A stretch of 53,521 nucleotides of DNA from Pseudomonadota bacterium (GTDB taxonomy: Bacteria; Pseudomonadota; Alphaproteobacteria; Rhodobacterales; Rhodobacteraceae). Made by a program: the position numbers and the translations under genes. The stretch is from assembly GCA_021779835.1 (NCBI GenBank), contig JAJXZX010000021.1:1-53521 (forward strand), written 5' to 3'. Shown here piece by piece: positions 1-7,986 of the stretch. The notes below the pieces were generated by a model, which was given only the letters and a program-made list of their open reading frames with translations, was not told where the DNA came from and ran no database searches. Position 1 is the first letter of the stretch, and every line of letters starts with the position of its first letter.

Positions 1-3
1 GGT

Positions 4-432
4 TCATTTTTGGGTTCCTTTCGCTTCAAGGGCCGCAAGGCGGCTTTCCAGTTCGGTAAGTTCAAGTGTCCGGCGGTAAGTCTCGATCAGTGCCATGATA
101 TGCGCCCCCTCGATTGGTGTGAGTTCTCCGGTTGCAACCTCTGCGATGACGGCGGCGGCAGCCTTGGCTGCATCCTTTGCGGTCTCCATCGGGGGCAACG
201 TGAATTCCACGGGGCTATCGCGGCGCGGCGGAGCGATGCGCTCCAGACACAAGCGTAAAGCCGCCGTGTCGCCCTCCAGAGCCATGCTCACGGCCTGTTG
301 CGTGATCTGCTCGGCCTGCCCGTCCAGAAGGTCGAGAACGGCGCGGGTGACGCGGTGACGCGTTCCGCGAGGCTTGCCGGGATTGCCTGCCCCAAAGGTG
401 CCATCCGAATTGCGTCCGCTTTTACGGGTCAT
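4..432 (-). CDS. DUF5681-type protein of the integrated element
   Basis: A 142-residue protein that begins with the hallmark Ser-Gly-Arg-Asn-x-x-Gly-x-Phe-x-x-Gly-Asn-Pro-Gly-Lys motif of the DUF5681 family. A helical, Ala/Glu-rich body with the run LRLCLERIAPPR follows. The family is common in phage-derived and integrative elements near terminase or replication genes; its biochemical role is unknown to me. I chose the ATG at 432 instead of a longer reading upstream, because the family motif starts five residues in and because this ATG overlaps the stop of the preceding gene (ATGA). The gene ends two bases from the window edge, so its downstream neighbour is not visible. Confidence 0.75.
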   Translation of the reverse strand: MTRKSGRNSDGTFGAGNPGKPRGTRHRVTRAVLDLLDGQAEQITQQAVSMALEGDTAALRLCLERIAPPRRDSPVEFTLPPMETAKDAAKAAAAVIAEVATGELTPIEGAHIMALIETYRRTLELTELESRLAALEAKGTQK

Positions 433-797
433 GCCGCACCCCCATCTTCCCACTGCCGCGTGATGCCGCTCCACATCCTGCCGTCCGGCCCGTGGCGTTC
501 CCATGCTGACAGGTTCCGCCACTCCGCGAAGCTGACAATCTTCCCGGTCCAAGTTTTGGGGTTTCCAAAGGCATGGCCGTGCGGGTTGTCACCGTGTGTG
601 GCGGGCGGGGGAAGTGGCGCAACCTTGCCCCCGGTGAGAAAGTCGATGACCTCGGCCTTGTGCGCTGCCAGTTCGCCCAGCGCGTCAGGCGTCATCACCT
701 TGCCCCCGGACGGGTCACGCCACTTGATCTTGCGGCCATCGGTTTCAAACGAAACGCCACTGGCAGTCAGGTCTCGAACCATATCAATCGCGCCCAT
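429..797 (-). CDS. Small protein with TubC-like N-terminal docking domain
   Basis: A 122-residue protein. Residues 1-55 resemble the TubC N-terminal docking fold: short helix, GVSF strand, basic KIKW strand, then helix AALxxHKAEVIDFL. In polyketide and peptide synthetases that fold mediates subunit docking. The rest is Trp-rich with no domain I recognise. The ATG at 797 has a purine-rich Shine-Dalgarno sequence (GGAGGGGG) about 7 bases upstream; a GTG at 800 is the alternative. The start overlaps the stop of the helicase gene and the stop overlaps the next start, so it is part of the coupled operon. The docking assignment is from pattern memory. The role here is not known; it could tether replication proteins. 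Confidence 0.6.
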   Translation of the reverse strand: MGAIDMVRDLTASGVSFETDGRKIKWRDPSGGKVMTPDALGELAAHKAEVIDFLTGGKVAPLPPPATHGDNPHGHAFGNPKTWTGKIVSFAEWRNLSAWERHGPDGRMWSGITRQWEDGGAA

Positions 798-2578
798 CAC
801 AGTTCCCCCTCCGAACCGTCGCCTAATATGGCGGAATTATCCGCTACCCCGCTACCGCGCTGATATTGCTCAATTTTCCCGTCAGTTAATCCGCTACCGC
901 CGGTGCTATGGTAGCGGATCGAAACCTCATTTTCTTCTTTATTTTCATTATGGTAGCGGGGTAGCGGATAATTGGGCGGAATTGAGGCATACCTTTGGTA
1001 AGCGGCGTCAACATCGGCACGGTAGTAGCTTTTAAGCACCTGACCGGACACCTTGGCGTTGCGTGGCCGGACCTCGAAAGGGCGCAACAGCTTCGCGATG
1101 CTTTGCGACGCAAGAGGGCGACCGTTGCGCCATTCCGCCCAAGGGCGCTCGTCTAGGTCAATTAACGACTGGACCAGATCGGCGGTTTGAATGCGGTCAG
1201 CGCCTTGCTCAGCAAAGATTGCGGACAGGTCCGCCAGCATCATTACGCCAGCGGGTTCGTCCCCATCGTCGCGCGCCTCGGCTTGCATCGCATATGCCGC
1301 CGCCAGCCTGTCCGGCCACTTCCCGCCCAGCAGTTTGGCGATGCGGTGCAAGGGCGTGAAGTTGTCGCGGCGGCGGTCGCTTCCACACGCGGGCGGCTCG
1401 GTCTCCATCGCGGCCAAAGTTATACCGTTGTCATTAGCCCATCGGGCGGCCTGACGGCGAAGGCGCAACGAATGGGTGAATAGATCGGCGGGCAGTCGAG
1501 CGACCGTTTCTGTCGGCATCTTGCGCCGCAATCCGATAATCACGGACCTCGACACGAGCGTGTCGCGTTGGGTGCCAATTCCCGCGAAGGCGATTGGCGT
1601 CCAAGTCGAGAAAAGCGTTGGCGTCAGCACCCCACCCTTATCCTCGACACGGACCACTTTTGCCGTTCGCTTGGTGTGCCCTGAATTAAGAATCCCCGCG
1701 AGTTCGAGATTATCCTTCATCCATGTATCGGCCTCGTCCAACAGCAGGCTCGGCTTCCAAGCCTCGATTGCCCTAAAGACACCAGCGGCGCTAATGTTAG
1801 ACGCGATAAACCCCTTGCTAACAACGGCCTCCAACACCTCCAAGAGCGTGCTTTTTCCACACGCCTTTGTCGGGCTGGTAATCATCAAGCGCGGCCATAG
1901 CCGCCACCGATCCATCAGGTAGGTGCCAATCACCCAAAGTGTTGCTGTATCAGCGTCCCCAGCAGTGCCGAATATGACATGAGACAAAAGCATTGATCTG
2001 ATTTCATCTGCCACCGCCGCGCCGTTTACCGCGTCATCCCAAGGTTCAACCGCCTCAAAAGGATCGGCCTCATCGCTCCCCGCGTCGAGCGGTCGCTTTG
2101 CATCAACCTCTCTGTCGAGAACCGCGACGCGGATGCCAAGCGCCTTCGCTTCGCCATCGCGCGCCAGTTCGTATTGAAGCAATGGCAGTTTTGCCAATTC
2201 GGCAATCCGTGCCGCCGCCAACTCACCCGGCGCAGGAACGAACGGCTCTTCGCCGGGGTGCAAAGCGTCCCCTTGTTCCAGCCCGTCCGTGCCTTCAGCG
2301 CCTTCACTTTCGGCATCGGCATTCTTCTTCCGCTGCGCCTCAACCGCCTTATCCAGAACCGACACACGAAAGTTCAGCGCCCTTGCCTCGGCGTCACGAA
2401 CCGGTTCATATTCAGTCGGCTTCAGCTTCGCTAATTCGGCAATCTTAACCTCGGCAGCATCACCTGGCGTTGGAACAAACGCCACCGCATCCAGGTTCAA
2501 AGCTTCCTCTTGTTCCGGGGCTTCAATGGCCTCGCACGTTTCCTCTTCGGTGCAAGTCAGTTTCGCGGGCGCGTTCAT
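797..2578 (-). CDS. DUF3631 P-loop helicase/ATPase, element replication protein
   Basis: A 593-residue ATPase of the DUF3631 type, which in mobile elements sits beside a Toprim primase and is thought to act as a replicative helicase. Residues 235-244 form a variant Walker A (SPTKACGKST, lacking the usual first Gly) and 276-284 the Walker B (PSLLLDEAD). A C-terminal winged-helix-like block (SIAKLLRPFEVRPR) follows at about 515-545. The N-terminus carries two copies of a roughly 53-residue module, at about 32-84 and 111-163, each with IAELAKL...YE..RD.EA.AL..RV.VLD. They are about half identical by eye. The ATG overlaps the primase stop as ATGA. The helicase direction and origin cannot be told from sequence. 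Confidence 0.8.
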   Translation of the reverse strand: MNAPAKLTCTEEETCEAIEAPEQEEALNLDAVAFVPTPGDAAEVKIAELAKLKPTEYEPVRDAEARALNFRVSVLDKAVEAQRKKNADAESEGAEGTDGLEQGDALHPGEEPFVPAPGELAAARIAELAKLPLLQYELARDGEAKALGIRVAVLDREVDAKRPLDAGSDEADPFEAVEPWDDAVNGAAVADEIRSMLLSHVIFGTAGDADTATLWVIGTYLMDRWRLWPRLMITSPTKACGKSTLLEVLEAVVSKGFIASNISAAGVFRAIEAWKPSLLLDEADTWMKDNLELAGILNSGHTKRTAKVVRVEDKGGVLTPTLFSTWTPIAFAGIGTQRDTLVSRSVIIGLRRKMPTETVARLPADLFTHSLRLRRQAARWANDNGITLAAMETEPPACGSDRRRDNFTPLHRIAKLLGGKWPDRLAAAYAMQAEARDDGDEPAGVMMLADLSAIFAEQGADRIQTADLVQSLIDLDERPWAEWRNGRPLASQSIAKLLRPFEVRPRNAKVSGQVLKSYYRADVDAAYQRYASIPPNYPLPRYHNENKEENEVSIRYHSTGGSGLTDGKIEQYQRGSGVADNSAILGDGSEGEL

Positions 2579-3456
2579 GTTGCGGCCCCCTTCATGGTCA
2601 AAATATCATTCCAGTCACGCCCATCTGGCGCGGGAAGTATGCTCACATGCCAGCCCAGCGCGGCGGCGCGGGTTGCAAGGTCATTGCCAGCAGATCGGCC
2701 AGCATCATCGCCATCTGTTGCAATGGTCAGGCGGTGCGGCACGGCGGGCAGAGACAGACCGCGAAGGCCAGAGGTGGACAGCGCCGCCCAGATTGTCGCG
2801 GGGGCGCGTAGTAGGCTGCTGGCGAGGCTTAGGGCGGTTTCGATGCCCTCTGCCACCACAAGCGGCCCTTGGGCATGTGTGAGCCTTACAGCGCCCCCAG
2901 CGACCGCGCCCAGCATTGCCTTCGCCGGTTCCACGTCCGCCTTGCCGCTGCCATCGGCGCGAAGGTAGGTGCGATGCACCGCGAAACCTTGCCCGCCTTC
3001 CACAAACGCCACCAGCGCCGGAAGCCGCTTCCCGGTCGGATGCCACGCCTCGCGATGGAACCGCAGCACGTTAGGCAGGGGGCAGGTGATGCTGCGCCCG
3101 CGAAGATAGGCCTCGGCCACGGTGCCCTCGATCGGTTTTGCCTCACGCCAGACGCGCAGGGCTTGATCGGCACGCTTTCTTGCTTCGGCTTTCCGTTCGG
3201 CTTCGCGCTGGGCAATGATTGCCGGGTCAAGCCGGGCGTGGCTGCCATAGGTCACGCCTGCCGCCACGAGAATATCGCGGAAGTCGCACCCGCCCTTCTT
3301 GCAGTGTAGCAGTAGGCCACCTTCGGGCTTGTCCGCGATTGTCAGCGCATCTTGACCGGCCCGGCGTTCCGGCTGGCAGATCGGGCAAGGCGCGGTGCCA
3401 TAGCGACCATGAAACTTGCCGCCCAGCGCTGCCGTGATGGTGAGGGCGTTATCCAT
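2575..3456 (-). CDS. Toprim-domain DNA primase of the integrated element
   Basis: A 293-residue primase-like protein. A zinc ribbon is visible at the N-terminus (Cys24, Cys27, Cys52, Cys57), followed by a linker rich in Arg/Lys/Glu. A DUF7146-like middle follows (AYLRGRSI...LRFHREAWHP). A C-terminal Toprim fold has the acidic motif in VVAEGIETAL and the DxD motif in ATDGDDAG, the metal-binding residues of primases. I chose the ATG at 3456 because the zinc ribbon follows directly; an upstream extension would overlap the 75-residue gene. It pairs with the downstream DUF3631 ATPase, forming a primase-helicase module for autonomous replication or copy-number increase of the excised element. Confidence 0.82.
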   Translation of the reverse strand: MDNALTITAALGGKFHGRYGTAPCPICQPERRAGQDALTIADKPEGGLLLHCKKGGCDFRDILVAAGVTYGSHARLDPAIIAQREAERKAEARKRADQALRVWREAKPIEGTVAEAYLRGRSITCPLPNVLRFHREAWHPTGKRLPALVAFVEGGQGFAVHRTYLRADGSGKADVEPAKAMLGAVAGGAVRLTHAQGPLVVAEGIETALSLASSLLRAPATIWAALSTSGLRGLSLPAVPHRLTIATDGDDAGRSAGNDLATRAAALGWHVSILPAPDGRDWNDILTMKGAAT

Positions 3457-3676
3457 GTGCGTGCCCCCAAATGAGAGCCGCAAGGGCAAGCGCCTCAGCC
3501 TCTGTAATGCCAAAGCGAAGGCGAAGGCGGATAAGTTGCGCGCGGATCACGGCAACGCCGTCTTTGCGTGTTGCCCCGGTTTCTGCTATTGTCACTCTGT
3601 CAGTAGGTAGAGAAGTGACGCCCCGGCCCGGTTTGCGCTCCAACGCTTGCCGGGCCTCTTGTTGTCCTTGATCCAT
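3449..3676 (-). CDS. Small hypothetical protein in the replication module
   Basis: A 75-residue basic protein with no family I recognise. The first 20 residues are polar (Gln/Arg/Lys), then comes a helical stretch VIRAQLIRLRLRFGITEAEALALAALIW that looks amphipathic. Support for it being real is positional: its ATG overlaps the AlpA-like stop (TGATG) and its stop overlaps the primase start by eight bases, the same coupling seen through the whole module. No catalytic motif is visible. Confidence 0.55.
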   Translation of the reverse strand: MDQGQQEARQALERKPGRGVTSLPTDRVTIAETGATRKDGVAVIRAQLIRLRLRFGITEAEALALAALIWGHAHG

Positions 3677-3873
3677 CAGGCGGCCACCCCGCGCGACGCC
3701 TTGGCTTTTTCGATCACGTCAAGGATTTCGGATTGCGGCCAGCGGGCAGAGCCTCCCAACTTGATCGGCTTGGGCAGCAGGCCAAGCGAAACATCGCGGT
3801 AAACGCTCGGCACGCTTTTGTGAATCAGCGCGGAGACTTCGCGAATATTCAGCAGAGGGTCATTGATTTGCAT
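3676..3873 (-). CDS. AlpA-like HTH regulator / excisionase
   Basis: A 65-residue helix-turn-helix protein of the AlpA/excisionase kind. It begins MQINDPLLNIREVSALI, a typical MerR-like first helix and turn, then SVPSVYRDVSLGLLPKPIKLGGSARW, where GSARWPQSEI is the characteristic wing before the last helix. Such proteins switch on integrase genes or direct excision. The ATG at 3873 has GGAG six bases upstream. An in-frame ATG four codons earlier (3885) is possible. It is the first gene of the replication operon, so it probably also controls that operon. Confidence 0.75.
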   Translation of the reverse strand: MQINDPLLNIREVSALIHKSVPSVYRDVSLGLLPKPIKLGGSARWPQSEILDVIEKAKASRGVAA

Positions 3874-3950
3874 TTCTTGCTCCATGCGGTTTCTTACATG
3901 AAGTGATAATGCGCCCTCAGATCAGGACATTTGGCGGGGTATGCCTGACT

Positions 3951-4589
3951 TTATTCCGGGTCGCGCCAGCGGCCACGGTGCCGTTTCCAGAGGCCTTCGT
4001 TCGCGCTTTTGGATGTTCCCAGTCCCTTCGTGAAGGTCAGAGCGGCTGCGCGGCTCTTGCTATGCCCAGCGCTGCGAAGCCTATCCATCTCGTTCAAGAC
4101 AGGCCGCGTGTCGGGCTTATATTTTCCGTGCTTATGGTCACCGCCTTTTGCGGCGCTCTTAACCGTTCCAACGCCGCGCATTGCATGCTCATCCCACCGC
4201 CATTTCATCTGCGCAACGCCCCACGCCTTGCCAGCCTCAAACGCCCAACTGGCGGCGGCATCGGCCCTATTGTCGCTGAGTGCGGCCTTCGCTTTCTCAA
4301 TCAGGTGTGTAATCAAGTTGGCCAATTGAACAGGGCCGTCTTCAGGAGAAGTCAGCTCTCGTTTGTTAGAAGCGACGAGGCTGGGATCTTTAGCTATTAC
4401 AGCACAGTTCTTTGCGGCAGTAAGCGAAGACGCGCCGAAAAGTCCGCCACCCTCCGTCACGGCAGCGGTAAGGGCGTCACTTTGTGATTTCAGCCAAACG
4501 GCCATTTCCGTCCAGTCGGCGGCACTTTGAAGATCAAATTGCACGCCTTCACTCTCGGTCATTCCCGAACCGCTCTTGATCCGCTTCAT
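3951..4589 (-). CDS. Hypothetical protein coupled to the integrase
   Basis: A 212-residue soluble protein with no family I recognise. It has an Ala-rich helical N-terminal half with a conserved-looking stretch AWEAGKAWGVAQMKWRWDEHA-like around residues 110-130, and a very basic C-terminal half (KHGKYKP, KSRAAALTFTKGL, WKRHRGRWRDPE) that suggests nucleic-acid binding. The start at 4589 overlaps the integrase stop as ATGA. A longer open frame continues upstream inside the integrase gene in another frame and is rejected. Similar proteins follow P4-type integrases in alphaproteobacterial elements, but I cannot name a function. Confidence 0.6.
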   Translation of the reverse strand: MKRIKSGSGMTESEGVQFDLQSAADWTEMAVWLKSQSDALTAAVTEGGGLFGASSLTAAKNCAVIAKDPSLVASNKRELTSPEDGPVQLANLITHLIEKAKAALSDNRADAAASWAFEAGKAWGVAQMKWRWDEHAMRGVGTVKSAAKGGDHKHGKYKPDTRPVLNEMDRLRSAGHSKSRAAALTFTKGLGTSKSANEGLWKRHRGRWRDPE

Positions 4590-5794
4590 TGAGCCTTCAC
4601 CATCTGCAAAACCCGCCCGCTCTGGCCAGTGACATGCTTTGCCCATCGCGCCATCAGCGGGCGGCGTTGTTCTAGTAAGTCGGTTGTTTTGTAGGACCTT
4701 GAAACCGTGTTGCCCGTCACGTGCGCTAAACAAGCCTCTGCCACTTCGTGCGGCGCGTCGGTCGCCTCTGCCAGCCAGTTCCGCAGGCTTGACCGGAAGC
4801 CATGCGGGCGGGCTTCCATTTTGCGGCGTTCCATCAGGCGGGACATTGTGGCGTCGCTGATTACGCCCTTGCGGATGCTGGGGAACATGAAGCCATCGCG
4901 GGCATGGCGTCGGGCTTCTGCGATGACGCCCAGAGCCTCGGGTGACAGGGGGACGCGGTGATCTGGCGTCGCGTCGCGCTTGCCCTTCATGGCCTCGCCC
5001 GGCACCGTCCAAACGTCGCCTTCGATCTGATCTTCGCGCATGAACCGCAACGGGCCGGAACGAACGCCGGTCAGGATCAGCAGTCGCAAGGCAAGATGCG
5101 TCACGCTGCCATCATCAAGGCTGGCATAGAAGGCCGGAACCTCTTGCCACGCCACCGAAGCGATATGCTCGGCCTTGTGGCGTTGTTTCCCCAGCAAGGC
5201 GCGGGCTTTGTCGCAAGCCTGCATATCCACGTCCAAGCCCAGCGCTGCCGCATGTTGAATGCAGATCGAAAGCCGGTTCATCGCTTTTCGGGCGGTATCC
5301 GCTTTTGTGTGCCAGATCGGCGCAAGCGTGTCGCGAATGTCGACCTGATCCAGATCGGCAACAGGCACCTTGCCCAGCTTCGGCAGAACGTGAAGTTCGA
5401 GCGGGCTAAACCAGCGGCCCGCAAGCCCGTCGCCCTTCAACTCGGCCTTGCGGCTTTCGAAAGCATCAACGGCAATGTCTTTCAGAAGGTGCAGGTTGCG
5501 TATCGCCTCACGGCGCTGGCGTTCCCGTTCCTTGATCGGGTCGGCCCCCTCGCGAACGGTGGTGCGCCACTTGATTGCCGCGTCGCGAGCCTCTTTCAGG
5601 GAAACCTCGGTCAGCGACCCTAGGCCCATCTCGCGCCGCCTGCCGTGAACCGTGACGCGCAAAACCCATTGCCCGCCGCCATCCTCACGCTTGAACAGCC
5701 AAAGCCCGCCGCCATCTGAATACTTGCCCGGTTCGGCGTTCTTGACCTTTGCGGCGTTAAGCCTGTTGAGTTCGTGCGCCATTTTTCTATCCAC
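4586..5794 (-). CDS. int: P4-type tyrosine site-specific integrase
   Basis: A 402-residue tyrosine recombinase. The N-terminal arm-binding domain (about 5-95) has YSDGGGLWLFKREDGGGQWVLR and MGLGSLTEVSLKEAR. A core-binding domain with many helices follows at about 100-200. The catalytic domain keeps Arg in LTGVRSGPLR, the HGFRSSLRNW box (His-x-x-Arg), His in LAHVTGN and the nucleophilic Tyr in SRSYKTTD. All catalytic residues are present, so it is probably active. The GTG at 5794 has AGAGGGGG about eight bases upstream; an ATG at 5782 is the alternative. It lies at the right edge of the element, pointing inward, 130 bases from a candidate tRNA-derived attachment site. Confidence 0.92.
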   Translation of the reverse strand: MDRKMAHELNRLNAAKVKNAEPGKYSDGGGLWLFKREDGGGQWVLRVTVHGRRREMGLGSLTEVSLKEARDAAIKWRTTVREGADPIKERERQRREAIRNLHLLKDIAVDAFESRKAELKGDGLAGRWFSPLELHVLPKLGKVPVADLDQVDIRDTLAPIWHTKADTARKAMNRLSICIQHAAALGLDVDMQACDKARALLGKQRHKAEHIASVAWQEVPAFYASLDDGSVTHLALRLLILTGVRSGPLRFMREDQIEGDVWTVPGEAMKGKRDATPDHRVPLSPEALGVIAEARRHARDGFMFPSIRKGVISDATMSRLMERRKMEARPHGFRSSLRNWLAEATDAPHEVAEACLAHVTGNTVSRSYKTTDLLEQRRPLMARWAKHVTGQSGRVLQMVKAQ

Positions 5795-6082
5795 CCGGCT
5801 ATCCCCCTCTATATCTAGTATAGCGTGAGGCGGATTGATAGCGTTTAATCGGACATGATGCGCACAAACCCCTTATTTATTTGGATATGTGATTTTTCTG
5901 ATATGGGGTGATTGCAAGATATAGGGCGCTTCAATGCCGCCCCTGGGCACCATTTAAATACCTGATGATGTTGAGTGAAAGAGTCCCTGCCTGTGCGCGG
6001 ATGGGCTTTCAATTGGCATAGTTGATCGCGCATGATGCGGGCGGTGCGTGGCTTGCGCGTGCCGCAAGGTTTCGAGGTGCAT
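5795..6082. other. Intergenic junction between element and chromosome
   Basis: A 288-base stretch. The first 130 bases are unusually AT-rich for this replicon and probably hold the integrase promoter. The tRNA-like fragment is at 5925-5952. The remaining 130 bases return to host base composition and lead into the glycerate kinase gene. I see no further gene. Confidence 0.6.
5925..5952 (+). other. Candidate attachment site: 3' end fragment of a tRNA gene
   Basis: The stretch can be read as the end of a tRNA: five bases, a TTCAATG T-loop (5930-5936), five bases pairing with the first five except at one position, a seven-base acceptor strand (CCTGGGC), A, then CCA at 5950-5952. No matching 5' acceptor strand (GCCCAGG) lies upstream, so it is a fragment. 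Many P4-type integrases insert into tRNA 3' ends and leave such a copy. The acceptor plus A discriminator would suit tRNA-Leu. The matching intact tRNA would be left of the window. This is inference from shape. Confidence 0.45.
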
Positions 6083-7354
6083 ATGAGCCAGATTGCCAAT
6101 CCGCCCGCATTTTTGCGCGCGCTCTTTGATCGCGCTGTCGCGGTGGCTGACCCGATGCGGGTGATTGCGGGGCAGTTGCCGCTGCGGCCTGCGGGGCGGG
6201 TGGTGGTGGTTGGGGCGGGCAAGGCCTCGGCTCGGATGGCAGAGGCGGTCGAGGCGGTGTGGGGTCCGTGCGAAGGGCTGGTGATTACGCGCTATGGCTA
6301 TGCGCGCCCCTGTCGCGGCATCGAGATTGTCGAGGCGGCGCATCCGGTGCCGGACGCGGCGGGGATGGCGGCGACGGGGCGGATGCTGGCGTTGCTTGGG
6401 GGCTTGGGCGAGGGGGATTTTGTGCTGGCGCTGATCTCCGGCGGGGCGTCGGCGCTGTTGGTGAAGCCGGCGGGGGCGATCACGTTGGCGGAAAAGCAGG
6501 CGGTGACTGCGGCGCTGTTGGCCTCTGGCGCGCCGATCGACCAGATGAACCTGCTGCGCAAGCATCTGAGCCGGGTGAAGGGCGGGCAGTTGGCGGCGGC
6601 GGCCTATCCGGCGCGGCTGTTGGCGCTGATGATTTCGGACGTGCCGGGGGATGATCCGGCATTCATCGGCTCTGGGCCGACGGTGGGGGATGCCTCGACC
6701 CCGGCAGAGGCGCGCGCGGTGGTGGCGCGGTGGGGGATTGCGGTGCCCGCCTCGGTCGCGGCGGTGTTGGCGGGGGTGAGCGGTGTGGTGGCGCCCGGTG
6801 ACGCGCGGCTGTCGCGGGTGGAGAACCGGGTGATTGCCGCCCCGGCGCAGTCCTTGGCGGCGGCGGAGGAGGTGGCGCGGGCGGCGGGATGCGCGGTGCG
6901 GCTGTTGGGCGATGCGCTGGAGGGCGAGGCGCGCGAGGTGGGCGCGGCGCAGGCGGCGGAGGCGTTGCGCTTGCAGGCGGCGATGCGGGCGGGCGATGCG
7001 CCGCTGGTGCTGTTGTCGGGGGGTGAGCTGACGGTGACGCGGCGCGGCGATGGCGTGGGCGGGCCGAATGCGGAATTTGCACTGTCGATGGCGCTGGCGC
7101 TCGGCGGGGCGCGCGGTATTCATGCGATTGCCTGCGATACGGATGGGGTTGATGGCGCGGCGGAGGTGGCGGGGGCGTTGGTTGCACCTGACACATTGGC
7201 GCGGGCGGCTGAGGCGGGGCGCGATGCAGCCGCGGCCTTGGCGCGCAACGACAGCCACGGGTTTTTCGCGGCGGTGGGCGGGCAGGTGGTGACCGGGCCG
7301 ACGCTGACGAATGTCAACGATTTCCGCGCTGTGCTGATCGAGGCGGGGACGTGA
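6083..7354 (+). CDS. gckA: Glycerate 2-kinase (MOFRL family)
   Basis: A 423-residue kinase that would phosphorylate D-glycerate to 2-phosphoglycerate, feeding glycolate/tartrate/serine-cycle carbon into central metabolism. The N-terminal domain contains VVGAGKASARMAEAVE, ALISGGASALL and LRKHLSRVKGGQLA. The C-terminal MOFRL domain has LLSGGELTVT, GGPNAEFALSMALAL, CDTDGVDG and the closing RNDSHGFF...GPTLTNVNDFRA. Older annotations call this family TtuD or hydroxypyruvate reductase. I chose the ATG at 6083, with GAGG six bases upstream, over an in-frame start at 6032. It is the first chromosomal gene beyond the element. Its plus strand is extremely G-rich. Confidence 0.88.
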   Translation: MSQIANPPAFLRALFDRAVAVADPMRVIAGQLPLRPAGRVVVVGAGKASARMAEAVEAVWGPCEGLVITRYGYARPCRGIEIVEAAHPVPDAAGMAATGRMLALLGGLGEGDFVLALISGGASALLVKPAGAITLAEKQAVTAALLASGAPIDQMNLLRKHLSRVKGGQLAAAAYPARLLALMISDVPGDDPAFIGSGPTVGDASTPAEARAVVARWGIAVPASVAAVLAGVSGVVAPGDARLSRVENRVIAAPAQSLAAAEEVARAAGCAVRLLGDALEGEAREVGAAQAAEALRLQAAMRAGDAPLVLLSGGELTVTRRGDGVGGPNAEFALSMALALGGARGIHAIACDTDGVDGAAEVAGALVAPDTLARAAEAGRDAAAALARNDSHGFFAAVGGQVVTGPTLTNVNDFRAVLIEAGT

Positions 7355-7423
7355 GGGTGCTTGAACTGCGCCGCGCGCTGGCTCATCAAGGGGCTTGGAA
7401 TTGCTTGGGGCAGGGGTGCGGAA

Positions 7424-7915
7424 ATGACGATTGAGGGGACAAAGACGGCGGCTGGCCTGCGGATTGCGGCGGATGATCCGTGCTCGCCCGAGGTGGGCGC
7501 GCTGCTGGCGCGGCATTTGCAGTTGATGCGCGATACCTCGCCGCCGGAGTCGGTTCATGCGCTGGATGCCTCGGCGCTTGCCGTGCCGGGCGTGTGGTTT
7601 TTCACGGCACGCGAGGCCGGGGCGGTGCTGGCGATGGGTGCGATCAAGGCGCTGTCGGGCAACGAGGGTGAGATCAAGTCGATGCATGTGGTGGCCGAGG
7701 CGCGCGGGCGCGGGCTGGCGCGGCTGATGCTGGACCAGTTGATTGCAGCGGCGCGGGAGCAGGGCTGGCAGCGGCTGAGTCTTGAGACCGGGGTGGAGGA
7801 TGAATTCGTTCCGGCGCGCGCGCTGTATGCGCGGGCGGGCTTTGTCGAATGTGGTCCGTTCGAGGGCTATTGGGCCGACCCCAACAGTGTATTCATGACG
7901 CTGAAGCTGAGGTGA
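7424..7915 (+). CDS. GNAT-family N-acetyltransferase
   Basis: A 163-residue GNAT protein. The acetyl-CoA binding signature is EARGRGLARLMLDQLIAAAREQG (motif A, Arg-x-x-Gly-x-Ala), preceded by the strand EIKSMHVV and followed by LSLETG and ALYARAGFVECGPF (motif B). The N-terminal HLQLMRDTSPPESVHALD is typical of a widespread subfamily whose substrate is not settled. The ATG at 7424 lies 69 bases after the glycerate kinase stop, so the two may be co-transcribed. Substrate cannot be predicted from this sequence. Confidence 0.82.
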   Translation: MTIEGTKTAAGLRIAADDPCSPEVGALLARHLQLMRDTSPPESVHALDASALAVPGVWFFTAREAGAVLAMGAIKALSGNEGEIKSMHVVAEARGRGLARLMLDQLIAAAREQGWQRLSLETGVEDEFVPARALYARAGFVECGPFEGYWADPNSVFMTLKLR

Positions 7916-7938
7916 GGCGAGGACATCGTCTGACTCGG

Positions 7939-7986
7939 TTTGCTGATTTGCAATTTGCATTTTTTCATCGTCGATGAGTTTGCAAA
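7939..7986 (+). promoter_or_regulatory. Candidate PccR/ScfR-type operator upstream of pccB
   Basis: The 151-base pccB upstream region has a cluster of TTTGC words: TTTGC at 7939, TTTGCAA at 7947, TTTGCAT at 7954 and a perfect TTTGCAAA at 7979-7986. TTTGCAAA repeats spaced by four bases are the known binding motif of the short-chain acyl-CoA regulator PccR of Rhodobacter. Here only one copy is perfect and the four-base spacing is not kept, so this is a degenerate match. A small inverted repeat, TGCAA-T-TTGCA, is centred at 7954. Confidence 0.45.

Noticed and set aside
4590..5012. N-terminal extension of the hypothetical gene at 3951-4589
   Set aside because: It lies inside the integrase coding sequence in another frame and is low-complexity. 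The ATG overlapping the integrase stop explains the gene better.
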